From Amyloporia xantha (Eukaryota; Basidiomycota; Agaricomycetes; Polyporales; Adustoporiaceae): 64,000 nt of DNA. Positions within the stretch are counted from its first letter, which is position 1. Each line of letters opens with the position of its first letter. The notes below the pieces were generated by a model, which worked only from the letters and a program-made list of their open reading frames with translations, did not search any database and was not told the origin of the DNA. Position numbers and translations under genes: made by a program. Location: NCBI GenBank assembly GCA_036971615.1, contig JAYKKR010000018.1:372001-436000 (forward strand), given 5' to 3'. Positions 22,195-33,490 of this stretch are shown one piece after another.

Positions 22195-25100
22195 ATGCGC
22201 TCATTCACCGAGCTGCTGAGCAGGACCCTCTTCTGGATTAGCGCGTTGTCGTCGCTCCAGGCTCACCCTTCAGCGTCTCAGCAGAGTGTGCAGGTAGCGT
22301 CCGCGGAGTACTTGTTGGGCCTCGGTATGCTCTCGATTGTTCAGAGTCACGATGCTTAAAGCTCTACTGACGTCGATTCGATCTAGGCATTGGGGACATA
22401 ACTGGGTGCGTTTTGCTGTACGTGTTTGTATGATCAGTGCTAACCTAGATCTCTCTAGGCCTATTGTCGAGACAAACATGATGGTATGCCCAGACGTGCC
22501 CTCCATATGGTTGGCTGATCGAGAGCTAAATGTGACGTAGGGATATGCCGATCGCGCACAAACGGACACTGGCTTGCACATGCGACAACGTAGTCGTGCA
22601 TGGATTGTCGCGGACGCATCTGAGCCATCTCACCGCATCGTTTTCATCAATGCAGGTAAGCATTCAACTCGACGGAGCTAGCTTGGAAGTTCGAAGATGT
22701 CTGAGTACGGAATATGCGTAGACATTGGCATGGGTGACTCCGGTATACGTCGCTCTATTGTATCGGCGTTATCGGAGCAGTATCCAGGACTCTACACAAA
22801 CGAAAACATCGCGCTTGTCGCGACCCACTCACACGCAGGTGTTGGTGGTTATCTCGAGAACCTACTTCCGCATATCACGTCGCTTGGGTACGTCAAGCAG
22901 ACGGCCGACGCGATCGTCGATGGGACTGTGTTGGCAGTCCGCCGTGCGCATGCAAGCCTCGCTCCAGGGAAGTTGTCTGTAGGTAATACGACTGTACTCA
23001 GCGCGAACATCAATCGGTCCCCCAGTGCATACATGGCCAACCCGGAGGAGGAAAGAGCGAAATATCAGTATGATGTGGACAAGGAAATGACGCTACTCCG
23101 CTTCGATAACATAGACGGAAACGCGAGGGGATTCCTCAGTTTCTTCCCAGTACATGGGACGAGTCTGTATCAGGTATTAATGGGTTAGTTCCACCTTGTC
23201 AGTGAATGTTTGGTGAAACATGTCCCATATAGAATAATACACTCGTGAGCGGTGACAACAAGGGTATGGCGGCATATCTATATGAAGGTATGTTGAAAAG
23301 GCACCGTCATTCTGTATATACTGACGATTGAACATCACTCCAGCTATGGTTGAGCCATCCACCATGCCGGGTAGCGCTGCCTTCGTTGCTGGGTTTGCTC
23401 AATGTATGTTTACCCGCTATGTTTTCCGGAGCGCCCACTGATGACAGTCGTTACATAGCCAATGTTGGTGACACAAGTCCTAACACGTGTGTAACCAAAT
23501 CGCACTATGATATCTCAGCGTATCTAATTCTTTGTATCCGCATTTTAGTCTCGGGGCTGTATGTGAGAGCCCAGGTAAACCGTGGGATGGTCAAGCTTGT
23601 GATTTCGAGCACTCCACGTGCGGAAACAAGACACAAGACTGTCGCGGACGGTACGCTAATTTCGTGTTATATCAATGACTCTGATAATGAGCATGAGCAT
23701 CCTCCAGAGGTCCCGGATTCCGGATCTCCGACTTTGAGTCCAACCGCATGATAGCCCAACGTCAGGTAGATGGCGCAAAGACGCTTATGGAACAGGATCT
23801 GTCTCCTGTCAGCGGACCCGTACGTTCCGTACACAAGTACCTGAACATGTCTGTGAACAAGATGTTTATCCTCGAATTCCACCGATATCTGATATGTTAT
23901 TATGGGATAGGCACTTCAAATCGTTCGAGCTCGCCAATGGATCGACGGTACAGACGTGCCCTTCAGCGCTAGGTGGGTGAGTCTGAATCAAGTGTAACGT
24001 CGGCTTCATCTGTTTTTAGGCTACTCCTTTGCAGGCGGAACCACGTACGTGTTACTTTATCTTTCCTATTGCATAATGGTGAATGGTCCTGTATAATAGA
24101 GACGGACCTGGTGCATTCGACTTCGTTCAAGGGGATAACAGCTCGTCACCACAGTAGGTATCTCTGCTGCTTGGGTTGAGTGTATTAATCATGATCCCCT
24201 GCTGCAGAAACCCGTTCTGGGAGGTTGTCAAGGGTAATGTTTTCCCCCAGTAACGCGCTCAAGGACGCTAACGCCGGCATTTAGGTGCTGTAACCGCCCC
24301 ACCTCCACCTGAACAAATTGCTTGCCAGCATCCAAAACCTATTCTGTTAAATACCGTATGTGTGCTGTTTCAATAACTGATCATTAACTCACCTTTTTTA
24401 ATTGATCAGGGTTACGCACATACGCCATACCAATGGTCGCCCGATACGGTTGATATTCAGATGTTACGAGTTGGCAATCTCGTCATGGTAATCATTCCTG
24501 GAGAAATGACGACGATGGCAGGAAGACGCATGAGGTCAGCTATGATTGATACCACTTTGAACCGTTCACAGTAGTGACGGCGCTGACGGCACCACAATAC
24601 TAGGGAGGCAATACGTGCCGAACTTATATCCTCCGGCGTCGCCGGCGAGGATGCGTATGTGGTGATCGCCGGCCCTGCCAATACGTACGCCCATTATGTC
24701 ACCACAAGAGAGGAGTACGCTGTACAGCGCTACGAAGGCGCATCCACGATATTTGGACCATGTAAACTGGGTTCATCGAGCAAGTATCTCTATCCTGCTA
24801 ATGTCGCCATTCATTAGTCACACTGGAAGCATACATGAGCGAGTATGCTGGATTACTCCCGTATCTCGTTGACGATGCTTCGGGATCGCCTCCTTCCGAT
24901 CCGGCGCCGCCAGATCTGACTGGCAAGGTCATTTCATTGCAGGTAAGATAAGATGATTTTTCCCTTCTCCAGATCAAGCATTGATTATGCGTTACTGTAT
25001 CGCGATTCTACCCTGCCTTTCGATATCGTCTACTCCTCGCCAGTTGCCCGTGATACAAGATAATACACCTCTGCTCAAGAACTTTGGTGACATCCTTGTA

Positions 25101-25732
25101 GACGTCGATACGGCCTCTCCCTATCGTAAAGGCGAATCGGTGACCACGCAATTTGTCGGGTAAGCTTTGAGACGCACACGCAATTCATTCATTCGATACT
25201 AATACAGATAACTTCGCTCCCAGAGCTAATCCGAGGGTAAGGATGTCAGACATTGGATCTATGAGCATTGAAACTAATACCCGTTGTGTGCAGAATAATC
25301 TGCGGCTCGAGGCGACGTACTTGACAGTTGATAGACTCGTTGATGAGGAGTGGGTGCCAGTGAGATCAGACTCTCACCCATCCACGACGTTCCAGTGGGC
25401 TAGAACAAACACAGTAAGTATCTATTGGCAAAGCTTCTAGATGACTGCTGACTTGTGTCATTCAGGCGTTCGGCATCAGTACGGTTGACATCACATGGTT
25501 AGTCATGTATTTGCCTCGGAGTCAAACCGGATGCTTATCGTGTTGTCCGCCGGTAGGAACATCGAAACCGGAACACCAGGTGAGCGAAACAAGTCTGATT
25601 TTCTACAAACGCTAACAATTCTTTACGGGTCAAGCTGGAACTTATCGCCTCTCATATTATGGGGACGCAAAGCACTTGGCCGGGAATGTTATACCTTTCG
25701 TCGGACAGTCGTCCAACTTTAGCATCGCATGA
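22195..25732 (+). CDS. Neutral/alkaline (non-lysosomal) ceramidase
   Basis: About twenty exons join in frame from ATG at 22195 to TGA at 25730. The N-terminus MRSFTELLSRTLFWISALSS is a signal peptide, so the enzyme is secreted or lumenal. Conserved blocks in order: GLGIGDITGPIVETNMMGYA, GLHMRQRSRAWIVAD, ATHSHAGVGGY (zinc-binding histidines), FFPVHGTSLY, SNVGDTSPNT (nucleophile Ser region), a cysteine loop (VCESPG to CRGRGPGF), IIPGEMTTMAGRR (zinc Glu) and YAHYVTTREEY (zinc Tyr). The C-terminal Ig-like domain ends GTYRLSYYGDAKHLAG and FVGQSSNFSIA. The family hydrolyses ceramide to sphingosine and fatty acid. Introns are short; exons at 22387-22405 and 22459-22483 are only 19 and 25 bases. No break was found. 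It lies upstream of and tail to tail with the UbiA gene. Confidence 0.93.
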
Positions 25733-26083
25733 AACTCATGACTCCCTGGACATCGGACTATCTTACAGCATGTATGAACTGACTATGATGTAGCTCTCGT
25801 TTACTTTGATCCACGTGTATTATTTTAAACCGGGATTATGAGTCTTGAACATCTTTGTCTGTTCCCAGTGCTTCTGAAGGGCATTACGTTGCATGGTGCT
25901 GTATAAGTACATATTACGACGAGCTGTGACGAGACTCTCAAGCCCCGTTAGACAACTTATGACGCACCGCAGGGGAAACTGGACTGTGCTGCATACTTAT
26001 TGAGATAAAATGATGCATCGTCGCGAGAGTTCGAGACGGTCAACAACAATTGTACTCTATATAGCAGTGTGTTTCGAGTGCCT
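25733..26083. other. Intergenic, convergent 3' ends
   Basis: A 350-base spacer between the ceramidase stop and the UbiA stop. No exon or repeat recognised. Confidence 0.4.
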
Positions 26084-27157
26084 TTAGTACGCTGCGCCCC
26101 AGTATCGGTAGTATCCAGGCAAAGCATGGGCAAATGATAGCCAAACCTACGTTACAAATGAGATACACAAGGCACATTAGGTCAAAGCCACTTACATTAT
26201 ACCAATAGAAAGACACTTGATCATCGTATACATTCTGGAAGGTCAAGAAGCGGTAACTCACGAAAAGTGCTAGAGTAAGGAAAATGAAGCCTGTGCTATA
26301 ACCCACCCTCCAGACATATATCAGAGCGATAGACCAGAAGGATAAGCCAATTATGACAGTGTACCGTGCGATCGACGGATGGACGATGGGAATGGTGAGC
26401 CGTCCGATCATCCGATCGCCGTGGATGTCTTTGAAATCCTGGGTGTGTATCGTGGTGGCGAATATCCCAGCACTAAGACACACCGAAACCAATGTGTCCC
26501 AGTCGAGGTCGCGATGTGTGTCAGCTTGCTAGATATGAGTTTCCCATGTACTTCGAGCAATTTTCATGACTTACTGGCTACCATTGTGGCCCCCATTTCG
26601 AACGCTGCAAACCCAGCAGCGTTGACGACATTCCTGACGACATAATTCCCGGAGTGCGCGCCGAGCTCGTCATAGAGGATTGTCAGCGCAACAAGGACCA
26701 CACTGGCCCAAAACGTCTCAATGGTGTAACAGAGCGATAGCAACCAACACAGAGGATCGAGAGCCCAGCACAGCCGAACCGCTGCAGCCAGCGAAATGCG
26801 TCCAGAGGGCAGTGGCCTATCACGTTTGTTCATTTCGTCTTCCTCTGGACTAAGCGTCTAGTTGGAGGCATCGAATTGAAGAAGGTGAAACCAAGTCCAG
26901 AAAACGACGTGGTGGACGTGATAGACGTCAAGTCGAGGTGATGCCGCAACGGCGAAGAATGTCTGGAGCGAGAATAAAATTGAAGCAATGATCAACACAA
27001 CTGGCAAACTCACCACGGGAAGGACTGTTGTCTTGATATCTGATTTGGTGAAGAGGAACAAGGTGAAAATTAGATTTGGCACTTGAGCGAAGGCATGTCT
27101 CAAGGACATTGTGCGCATGGTGGGCAGTGCTCTGAATGACTGCACTAAACACCTCAT
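26084..27157 (-). pseudogene. UbiA-family prenyltransferase with an in-frame stop codon
   Basis: Reads on the minus strand from ATG at about 27157. Exons give TLFLFTKSDIKTTVLPV, then WTWFHLLQFDASN, then a TAG at 26860-26858, then TLSPEEDEMNKRDRPLPSGR. In this family the residue after FDxSN is Gln, so CAG has become TAG. The stop precedes the first Asp-rich motif (EEDEMNKRD). The rest is intact: NYVVRNVVNAAGFAAFE, THRDLDWDTL, the second Asp motif QDFKDIHGDR, QVSFYWYNVWLS and the ending GYYRYWGAAY. UbiA enzymes are integral-membrane prenyltransferases or terpene cyclases. The single lesion suggests recent loss or a sequence error; no splice path that removes the stop was found. Neighbours are ceramidase, a PL14-like gene, ALDH and GMC oxidoreductase. 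Confidence 0.8.
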
Positions 27158-28735
27158 GGTCTTATACTAGCTACCGATTGACTCGCACGTCTCAATGTTT
27201 TGGTCCAAGTCTCGAAACAACGTGAGCCGTTTGAGACCGACAGCTTATCAATGCCTTTATCACGGTTAATTCTCGTTGCAGAGAGAAATCATCAGACAAC
27301 ATTTGACAATGGGCGTTTAGACGTACTTCATGGCGATCCGGACGCTGGTTGAAAGTGGTGGTGGAAAATGACATTGCAAGAATCTGTTCTATAAAGAATG
27401 AGTGTCGGTTGAATTTTTGCTGATGATAGAGTCAATGGGATACCTGCATTGACGTCCTATGAATGGAGGTCGCTGCTAAAAAGGTACGATTAAGTACAGC
27501 CGAATCTGAGAAAGAGTGCTTGCTATGCTATTCCAACAGCGCCATTGTCAAGTATCCCGGATGATAAACCCACCTACATACAAGCCGAAAAAAGGAAGGA
27601 TGCAGGCGCTACAACAAATTTTATGGGTTCCTACAATCGTCAAATCTTAAACTTCAGCTCCCATCAAGAAAGAGGTCAGATGCAAAATAATCCATGTGAG
27701 ACCGAGCTAGCGGCCGCTCGTCTATAACGCACGTTGAAGAGAAGAGGACATACAGCGCTATACAGCAGCGCTTTGCCCGAGCGTCACGTTGAACAGTATA
27801 TTCCTAGAATTAAAGTGAGCGACCCATCTGAGAATTGATCTGATGGAAATCTGAAAGACAAACAGCAATTCATTATTCATGGCCAGTCGACCTTACGGCA
27901 ATCCTGTGCTCAGTGCAAAACATCTTATTATGAAAAGTCAGTCGAAGGGAGCGACATAGGTTACATTCCGAGTGCTTTGCAATCAGCCTCATCTTACATT
28001 GGCGCTAGAAGTTGAAGATACAGGTCAGACAATAAGAGTCCAGACTCCGGAGAGATGACAATTTGGCTTGCTTCTCAATCCGACATACCCTATCGCCGAT
28101 GCTTCATGCGGCACTACAAGACCAAGAGTGATAGTGATACGTCTTGGTGCTTCATAAAATCCGTGATATAATTTGACCATCACTATAATCCGATAAAGTG
28201 GAGACGAGACACTCAGCTCAAACTCAGCTGACAGCAAAGTATGTACACGTGAACGACATTCGAACCTCGTACTAGCGCGACGTGTTGTGGATTTCTTGTG
28301 TCCCTTGTCATCTGAAATCGGGATATGTGGAGTTATACTATGATCGTCCCTTTGTATCTATTTCAGTGATGTGCAACTCCCTGACCACCAAAGCGGCAGT
28401 ACTAACACTCACCGTAGATAGCATCCATCATCGCTTAATCAAGGCCAGCACGTCAGAGACAATACAGCATTTGAGGGAGAACAAGACCAGTTAGTCAAGC
28501 CTAAGTGGGGGGAAGAGGGATTAGTGACATCCGGACAGTCTGACTCTGAGCGCTGAGCGCTCAGCGTGTGTGGTGTGACTGAGTACGCGTCGCACCACGT
28601 GATGTGCGTCACACCGTGTAGGGGCGACGTTGAACGGACCCGCTTGCAATTTCATGCTTCCCCTTGAACGAAGGCTCATTTCTTATAAGAATTTATTTTA
28701 CCTTATTTCCAACGCCTTCCCAGTGATTCAAAGTA
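27158..28735. other. Intergenic, about 1.6 kb, no gene recognised
   Basis: AT-rich, with only short frames. A small palindromic string GCTGAGCGCTGAGCGCTCAGC sits at about 28549. It probably contains divergent promoters of the UbiA and PL14-like genes. Confidence 0.4.
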
Positions 28736-30120
28736 ATGGAATCATCACTCTTACCCATCTCAGGCAATACTGGTCTCAATGTCAACGTCCTATTCCCCCT
28801 TGACCCGTTGCGGATCCTGGCGAGCTTTACCGCTTCACCTCCAACTTCCACCGTACCCTCGAGTCTTTCGACGAGACTTGAGCATGTCTCCTTGTCAGAC
28901 AATGCTCTCGGTATACACAAAGTCTCTTCTCGTACCTCACATTTCCTGGTCGTTCCTCCTGAATATCATCATACCGAATACCCCTCAGACGCCAGCCTAG
29001 AATTGGATTTCGACCATAAGTATTGCAGTCAGGATGCACGATGCAAGGAGCTAGCATGGGAGGCAAGTTTTCCGCAGGGGAGCATCAATCCGAGTAATAG
29101 AGCTGCGCCCGCAGGCGGTTTCGGATTTTACCTGCGGGGCACGGAGACCTTTGCTGCACAACTGAAAGACGCAGAGGAAGTGTTGATGAGCTATGAGATG
29201 ATGTTTGAAGAGGGATGGATGTGGGGAAAGGGCGGTAAGCTCCCAGGCATCTGTGCGCATATGTTTCCTCTATTCTTGGTGCTGAACAAGAATTTTGATG
29301 AGTGGCGTGTTACAGATGGCGGCGTGGGAGATGAAGCATACGGATGCACTGGTGGGCGTACCAAGGAGAGATGTAAGTGCTTTGACCTGAGACTTATGTG
29401 GAGGTCAGTCATCCTGCAGGCTACCCCGCGGGTTATCTATAGCACGACGGTCGCTCGTTCAGACCTTCCTACTGCTCACACCTCTCCCACTCATCCTCAT
29501 TCAAATCGTAGATCAGATGGCCTAGGAGAGCTGTACGCATACCTAGCCCCCACAGAACCGAACGTCTCCCGTCTGCTCAACGTTCAGCCTCGTTCCCTAC
29601 AGAACCCGGACTACGGTTTCTCGGTTGGCCGGGGCGCTTGGACATTCGAAGCTGGGCGGTGGACAGCAATTGCTCAGCGAGTCCGAATGAATATGGTGGG
29701 GAAGGAAGACGGTGCGCACCTCAGCCACTCATTGGTCCCTCTATGGAAACTTAGCTGTATTGTTTACGTTTTTCACAGGTGAGATCGAAGTCTACATAGA
29801 CGGGCGGTCTGTTATATGCATCACGGGCCTCGTGTTTCGTACAGAGGAAAGCCGAATGGCGCATGTGCATGGGTTACATTTTCAGACCTTTTTTGGTGGT
29901 GAGTCTTCTGGTGCTTCTCATAATTGAAGCTATAAGCCTGCAGACTATTTTTCCGTTCCTTTGCACGTAATATCTGCTGACTCCACACCGTGTATATGAT
30001 ACAGGCAACAAGCCGGATTGGGCTTCTCCAAGGGACCAGAAGGCATGGTTCAGGAAGGTATCGGGTGCCATCCTCCGTCGTTCTAATGATTCAACTCCAC
30101 ATGTTCACGATGAGCTTTAA
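28736..30120 (+). CDS. Polysaccharide lyase 14-like protein
   Basis: Five exons join in frame from ATG at 28736 to TAA at 30118. Recognisable blocks of the PL14/alginate-lyase-like fold: ELAWEASFPQGSINPSN, PAGGFGFYLRG, a YEMMFEEGWMWGKGGKLPG run, GGVGDEAYGCTGGRTKERCK, CFDLRLMWR, NPDYGFSVGRGAW, IAQRVRMNMVG, then EIEVYIDGRSVI, MHVHG-like GLHFQTFFGG and KPDWASPRDQKAWF. These make the beta-jelly-roll core. The family cleaves glucuronate- or uronate-containing polysaccharides in characterised members; the substrate here is unknown. The N-terminal 100 residues are less conserved and I see no clear signal peptide, which is odd for a lyase acting outside the cell. No frameshift was found. Confidence 0.85.
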
Positions 30121-31000
30121 TTTTAAATGTTTTAACTGGTTACGACACTTTTGATATTGTGAAGAACTTGTCAAGCAAACATTAGTTGCGAACGAACTTT
30201 GTACACTGCGAGTCACGGTATTGCGCAGCTGTATTCAGCACTCGTCTCCATGTTACTTTTCTCGCTTGACCATACGTTTTCATACAGCTGATTCACTGAT
30301 TGCCTCAAAGCCTCTTAGAACGCCCTCTACATACCTCAACAGGCCGAAACACTTTCCAACTGGATACAGCATGACCTACTTCTCAGTGTCCTTCATGTAT
30401 GGATTGAAATGTGGAGTATAGACCGACATGAACCGTTTGAACTTAGCCGAATGCGACATCACACGAGTACGATAGACGGGGTGAGTGCTTCTGGGTCACT
30501 CTCAATATGTCATAGGCTCCTCACGTCTTGTTCTTTCAGGGTGATTTAGAAAGTCTGGACTCTGCTCTTCTGTAAGCCGAAGTTCTTCCACTACCTATGA
30601 GCGCGGTCAAATGTGACCAATCCAATACATTGGCTAACGCTAGGTGGGCCTGCAAAACGCCTTGATTTACCGTATCGGATGGTGACAGGACGCGTAAGAT
30701 GCTGGCGATTGTTGCCGCTTGTTCATATAGGACAAGGTCTTCCAATGTAGGGTGTCAGGCTATCTAGCGCCGCAACAAGAAGGCTGGCGATAGCATTGAC
30801 TTCGTATCCGTCCATAGCTTCCGGGCTGCATATACCGAAAGTCAGTGCTATCATTCAGCGCTAGCAAATGCGGACCGAGGCCCAGCGTGGTAAGATCGTG
30901 TATCCCCTTGATGAGATGTTAGAATTGGTCACTGATAGGTTTCCAAACCTACTCATAAATCTGATCTCAACCCCTTACGGTATTTCCAGTCTTATCGAAC
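30121..31000. other. Intergenic, no gene recognised
   Basis: About 880 bases with short frames only (for example 30536-30745 minus), none recognised. Confidence 0.4.
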
Positions 31001-32859
31001 ATGGAGCTGCCCTATACCCCCCTCTTCATCAACGGCGAGCAGCGACCTGCTAGTACCGCTGCCCGATACGAGGTGCGCAACCCATATTCTCACGCCATTG
31101 TGGGCTATGTGGCTGCTGCGTCTGTGAAAGATTGCCATGATGCCGTAGAAGCAGCCGCTCGTACCTTTGTTGAGTGGGAGCGGTCTCCTTGGGGAGTGAG
31201 ACGCGACATTTTCCTGAAAGCGGCGAATCTCCTCGCAACTGAATCCTTCAAGACGATGGTCAAGGACGCATTAAAGGATGAAATAGCAGCGAGCGATGCA
31301 ACAGTGGCATTAAACTTTGGGGCGTCGATCAAGGACTTACACGACGCTGCTGCATCGGTGAACAACCTCAAAGGAGAAGCTTACCAATCTTCGATACCAG
31401 GGGGACAAGTTATGACCCAAAAACGGGCTATGGGGGTCGTGTATGCGCCATTTCATCATCGTTTTCAGTCCATCTACTGATCTAAAAGCTACAATTTTGT
31501 TTGATTAGTTATGCAATCGCTGCCTGGAACGTACCGCTATGCCTTACCATTCGAGCCATCAGTATCCCCATCGTCTGTGGCAACACGGTCGTGTTCAAAC
31601 TGTCTGAAGTCAGTCCTCGTTCCCAAGCTATGGTCGTAGACCTTCTCCGAGAGGTAGCTTCACCGTGACAAACCTCTTGAGGCATCAAGAATTTGCTGAA
31701 AAATATTAACATACAGGCTGGACTGCCGGATGGTGTACTTAATGTTGTCAGTCTGTCACGGGAGGATGCTGCCACCAGATCGGCTGAGATCATTGCACAT
31801 CCTGCTGTGCGTAAAGTCAACGTAAGTGCCTGAATTCAGCTACTTCACTAATCCATGGCAACTGAATTGGCACTTGCTGCAGTTCACTGGTAGTGACCGA
31901 GTTGCCAAGGCGATCGCTGCGGAAGCAGGAAAGTGCCTGAAACCGTGTGTATTCGAACTGGGTGGGAAAGCTCCGGTTGTGGTGAGTATGCAACGTAATT
32001 GGATCTATTATCACTGGCGAAGTTTTATTGGCTTGTTTAGATTCTCAACGATGCGAACGTTGAGAGAGCGGCTCGTGCAGTTACCTCTGCCGCGCTCCTT
32101 AATTCGGGTCAAATATGCATGTCGACAGAGCGCATAATTGTTCAGCGAGGCGTTGCTCACGCACTTATGTCTGCCCTTGTTGACCATTTCAAGGGTCTCC
32201 GAGCAGGCGGGCCGGAAGAGCCATTATCGGCCTTGATCTCTGAGGCATCCGCAGAGAATGTGATGACAATGTTGCACGAAGCAAAGGAAGCCGGTGCTAG
32301 CATACTCGTTGGTGACATGGAACGAAGAGGAGCCGTAGTAGAGCCGCACTTGATAGCAAATGTCAAACCAGGCATGCGTTTGTGGGAGCAGGAGAGTTTT
32401 GGTCCTAGTACGTCATTTTGATACCTTGATCGTCACGTTTTTGATTTTTTTTCGAGTTGCGGCTGCCATCGAGGTGGATACTGTCGATGAAGCAGTAGTA
32501 ATGGCGAATGCATCTCAGTATTCTTTGATGGCCAGCCTATGGACGGAAAACGTGCATCAGGCATTTGATGTTGCTGCTCGTATCCGTGCAGGTGAGGCGG
32601 CAGGGGAAAAGTTCTATTGGCCCCACTGATATTGGCTGTGCAGGTACTGTGAATGTAAACGGCCAGACCATTCACTCGGACGGAGACATGGGAGGTCTCG
32701 GGTGCGTACCTGATCAGTCGTATCGCATTTGCTCACTCGTGACCTTCTTCACGCAGGGGCGCATCTGGATATGGCTATTTCAACGTTGACAACTTCACGG
32801 ATACGCGTATCATCACCTTTCATCCTTCCCGTCCGTCGCCCTACCCGTTGGTAGACTGA
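31001..32859 (+). CDS. Aldehyde dehydrogenase, NAD(P)+-dependent
   Basis: Eight or so exons join in frame from ATG at 31001 (MELPYTPLFINGEQRP) to TGA at 32857. Family motifs in order: YAIAAWNVPLCLTIRAI, GNTVVFKLSEVSPRSQ, VNFTGSDRVAKAIA, FELGGKAPVV (general-base Glu), NSGQICMSTERIIV (catalytic Cys), and QESFGP, followed by the C-terminal NGQTIHSDGDMGGLG and YGYFNVDNFTDTRIITFH. The dinucleotide-binding and catalytic residues are all present. Closest in style to the fungal salicylaldehyde/vanillin-dehydrogenase-like ALDH group, which oxidises aromatic or aliphatic aldehydes to acids; the true substrate is not shown. No signal peptide, so cytosolic. It sits in the same orientation as the GMC oxidoreductase 630 bases downstream. 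Confidence 0.92.
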
Positions 32860-33490
32860 AGTGATGGATGTGATCTGCCTGTGTGCGACGGCACTCTCAC
32901 ACCCCGTATAGCGATTGTCGTCTTGTTTATGGAACCATGCTTTGCTTGAATGAGGTATAATGTGAGTGACGATTCTTAATCAGGTAGTAATGACTTGAGC
33001 GTTTCGTAGTGCAGGCTAGGACCCGAACGCCGAAGACGGGTTATTAGTTTTCCTGTATAGAGCGCTTCGTAAACAATCAGATCTTTCAGATAGACGAGAA
33101 CGAGGTCTATTTCTGTTATCACTTCCTCAAGTTCTGCTTATAGCAGGACTTCGCTTATCGCAAAGCGAAGCGTTCACTGTGAGACATTCTCAGGATTCCC
33201 GGTCTTCACGGGTACGCCGGGAAACGGATCATCACTTCGTGTAAGAGATGCATATTCAGTACATGATCACGCAGGCATTTCGGACCTTCGATGATGCAAT
33301 ACCTATTGCAGCGATAGTTGTTTTCGGCCGTCGTCGAAATCGACTTGTTCTAGGTGATAACTCGCCGTTTGGTCATTTTTGAGGTGACTTCACAGGCTTC
33401 CTATATAGGGCTGAGGGCCTTACCTGTTGTCCTGTTTGATGGTCATCTCTGTTGCCTTCAGTCACTTCCCGAAGATCATATCCCGTAAAT
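32860..33490. other. Intergenic, no gene seen
   Basis: Promoter region of the GMC oxidoreductase gene. No repeat or exon recognised. Confidence 0.4.
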
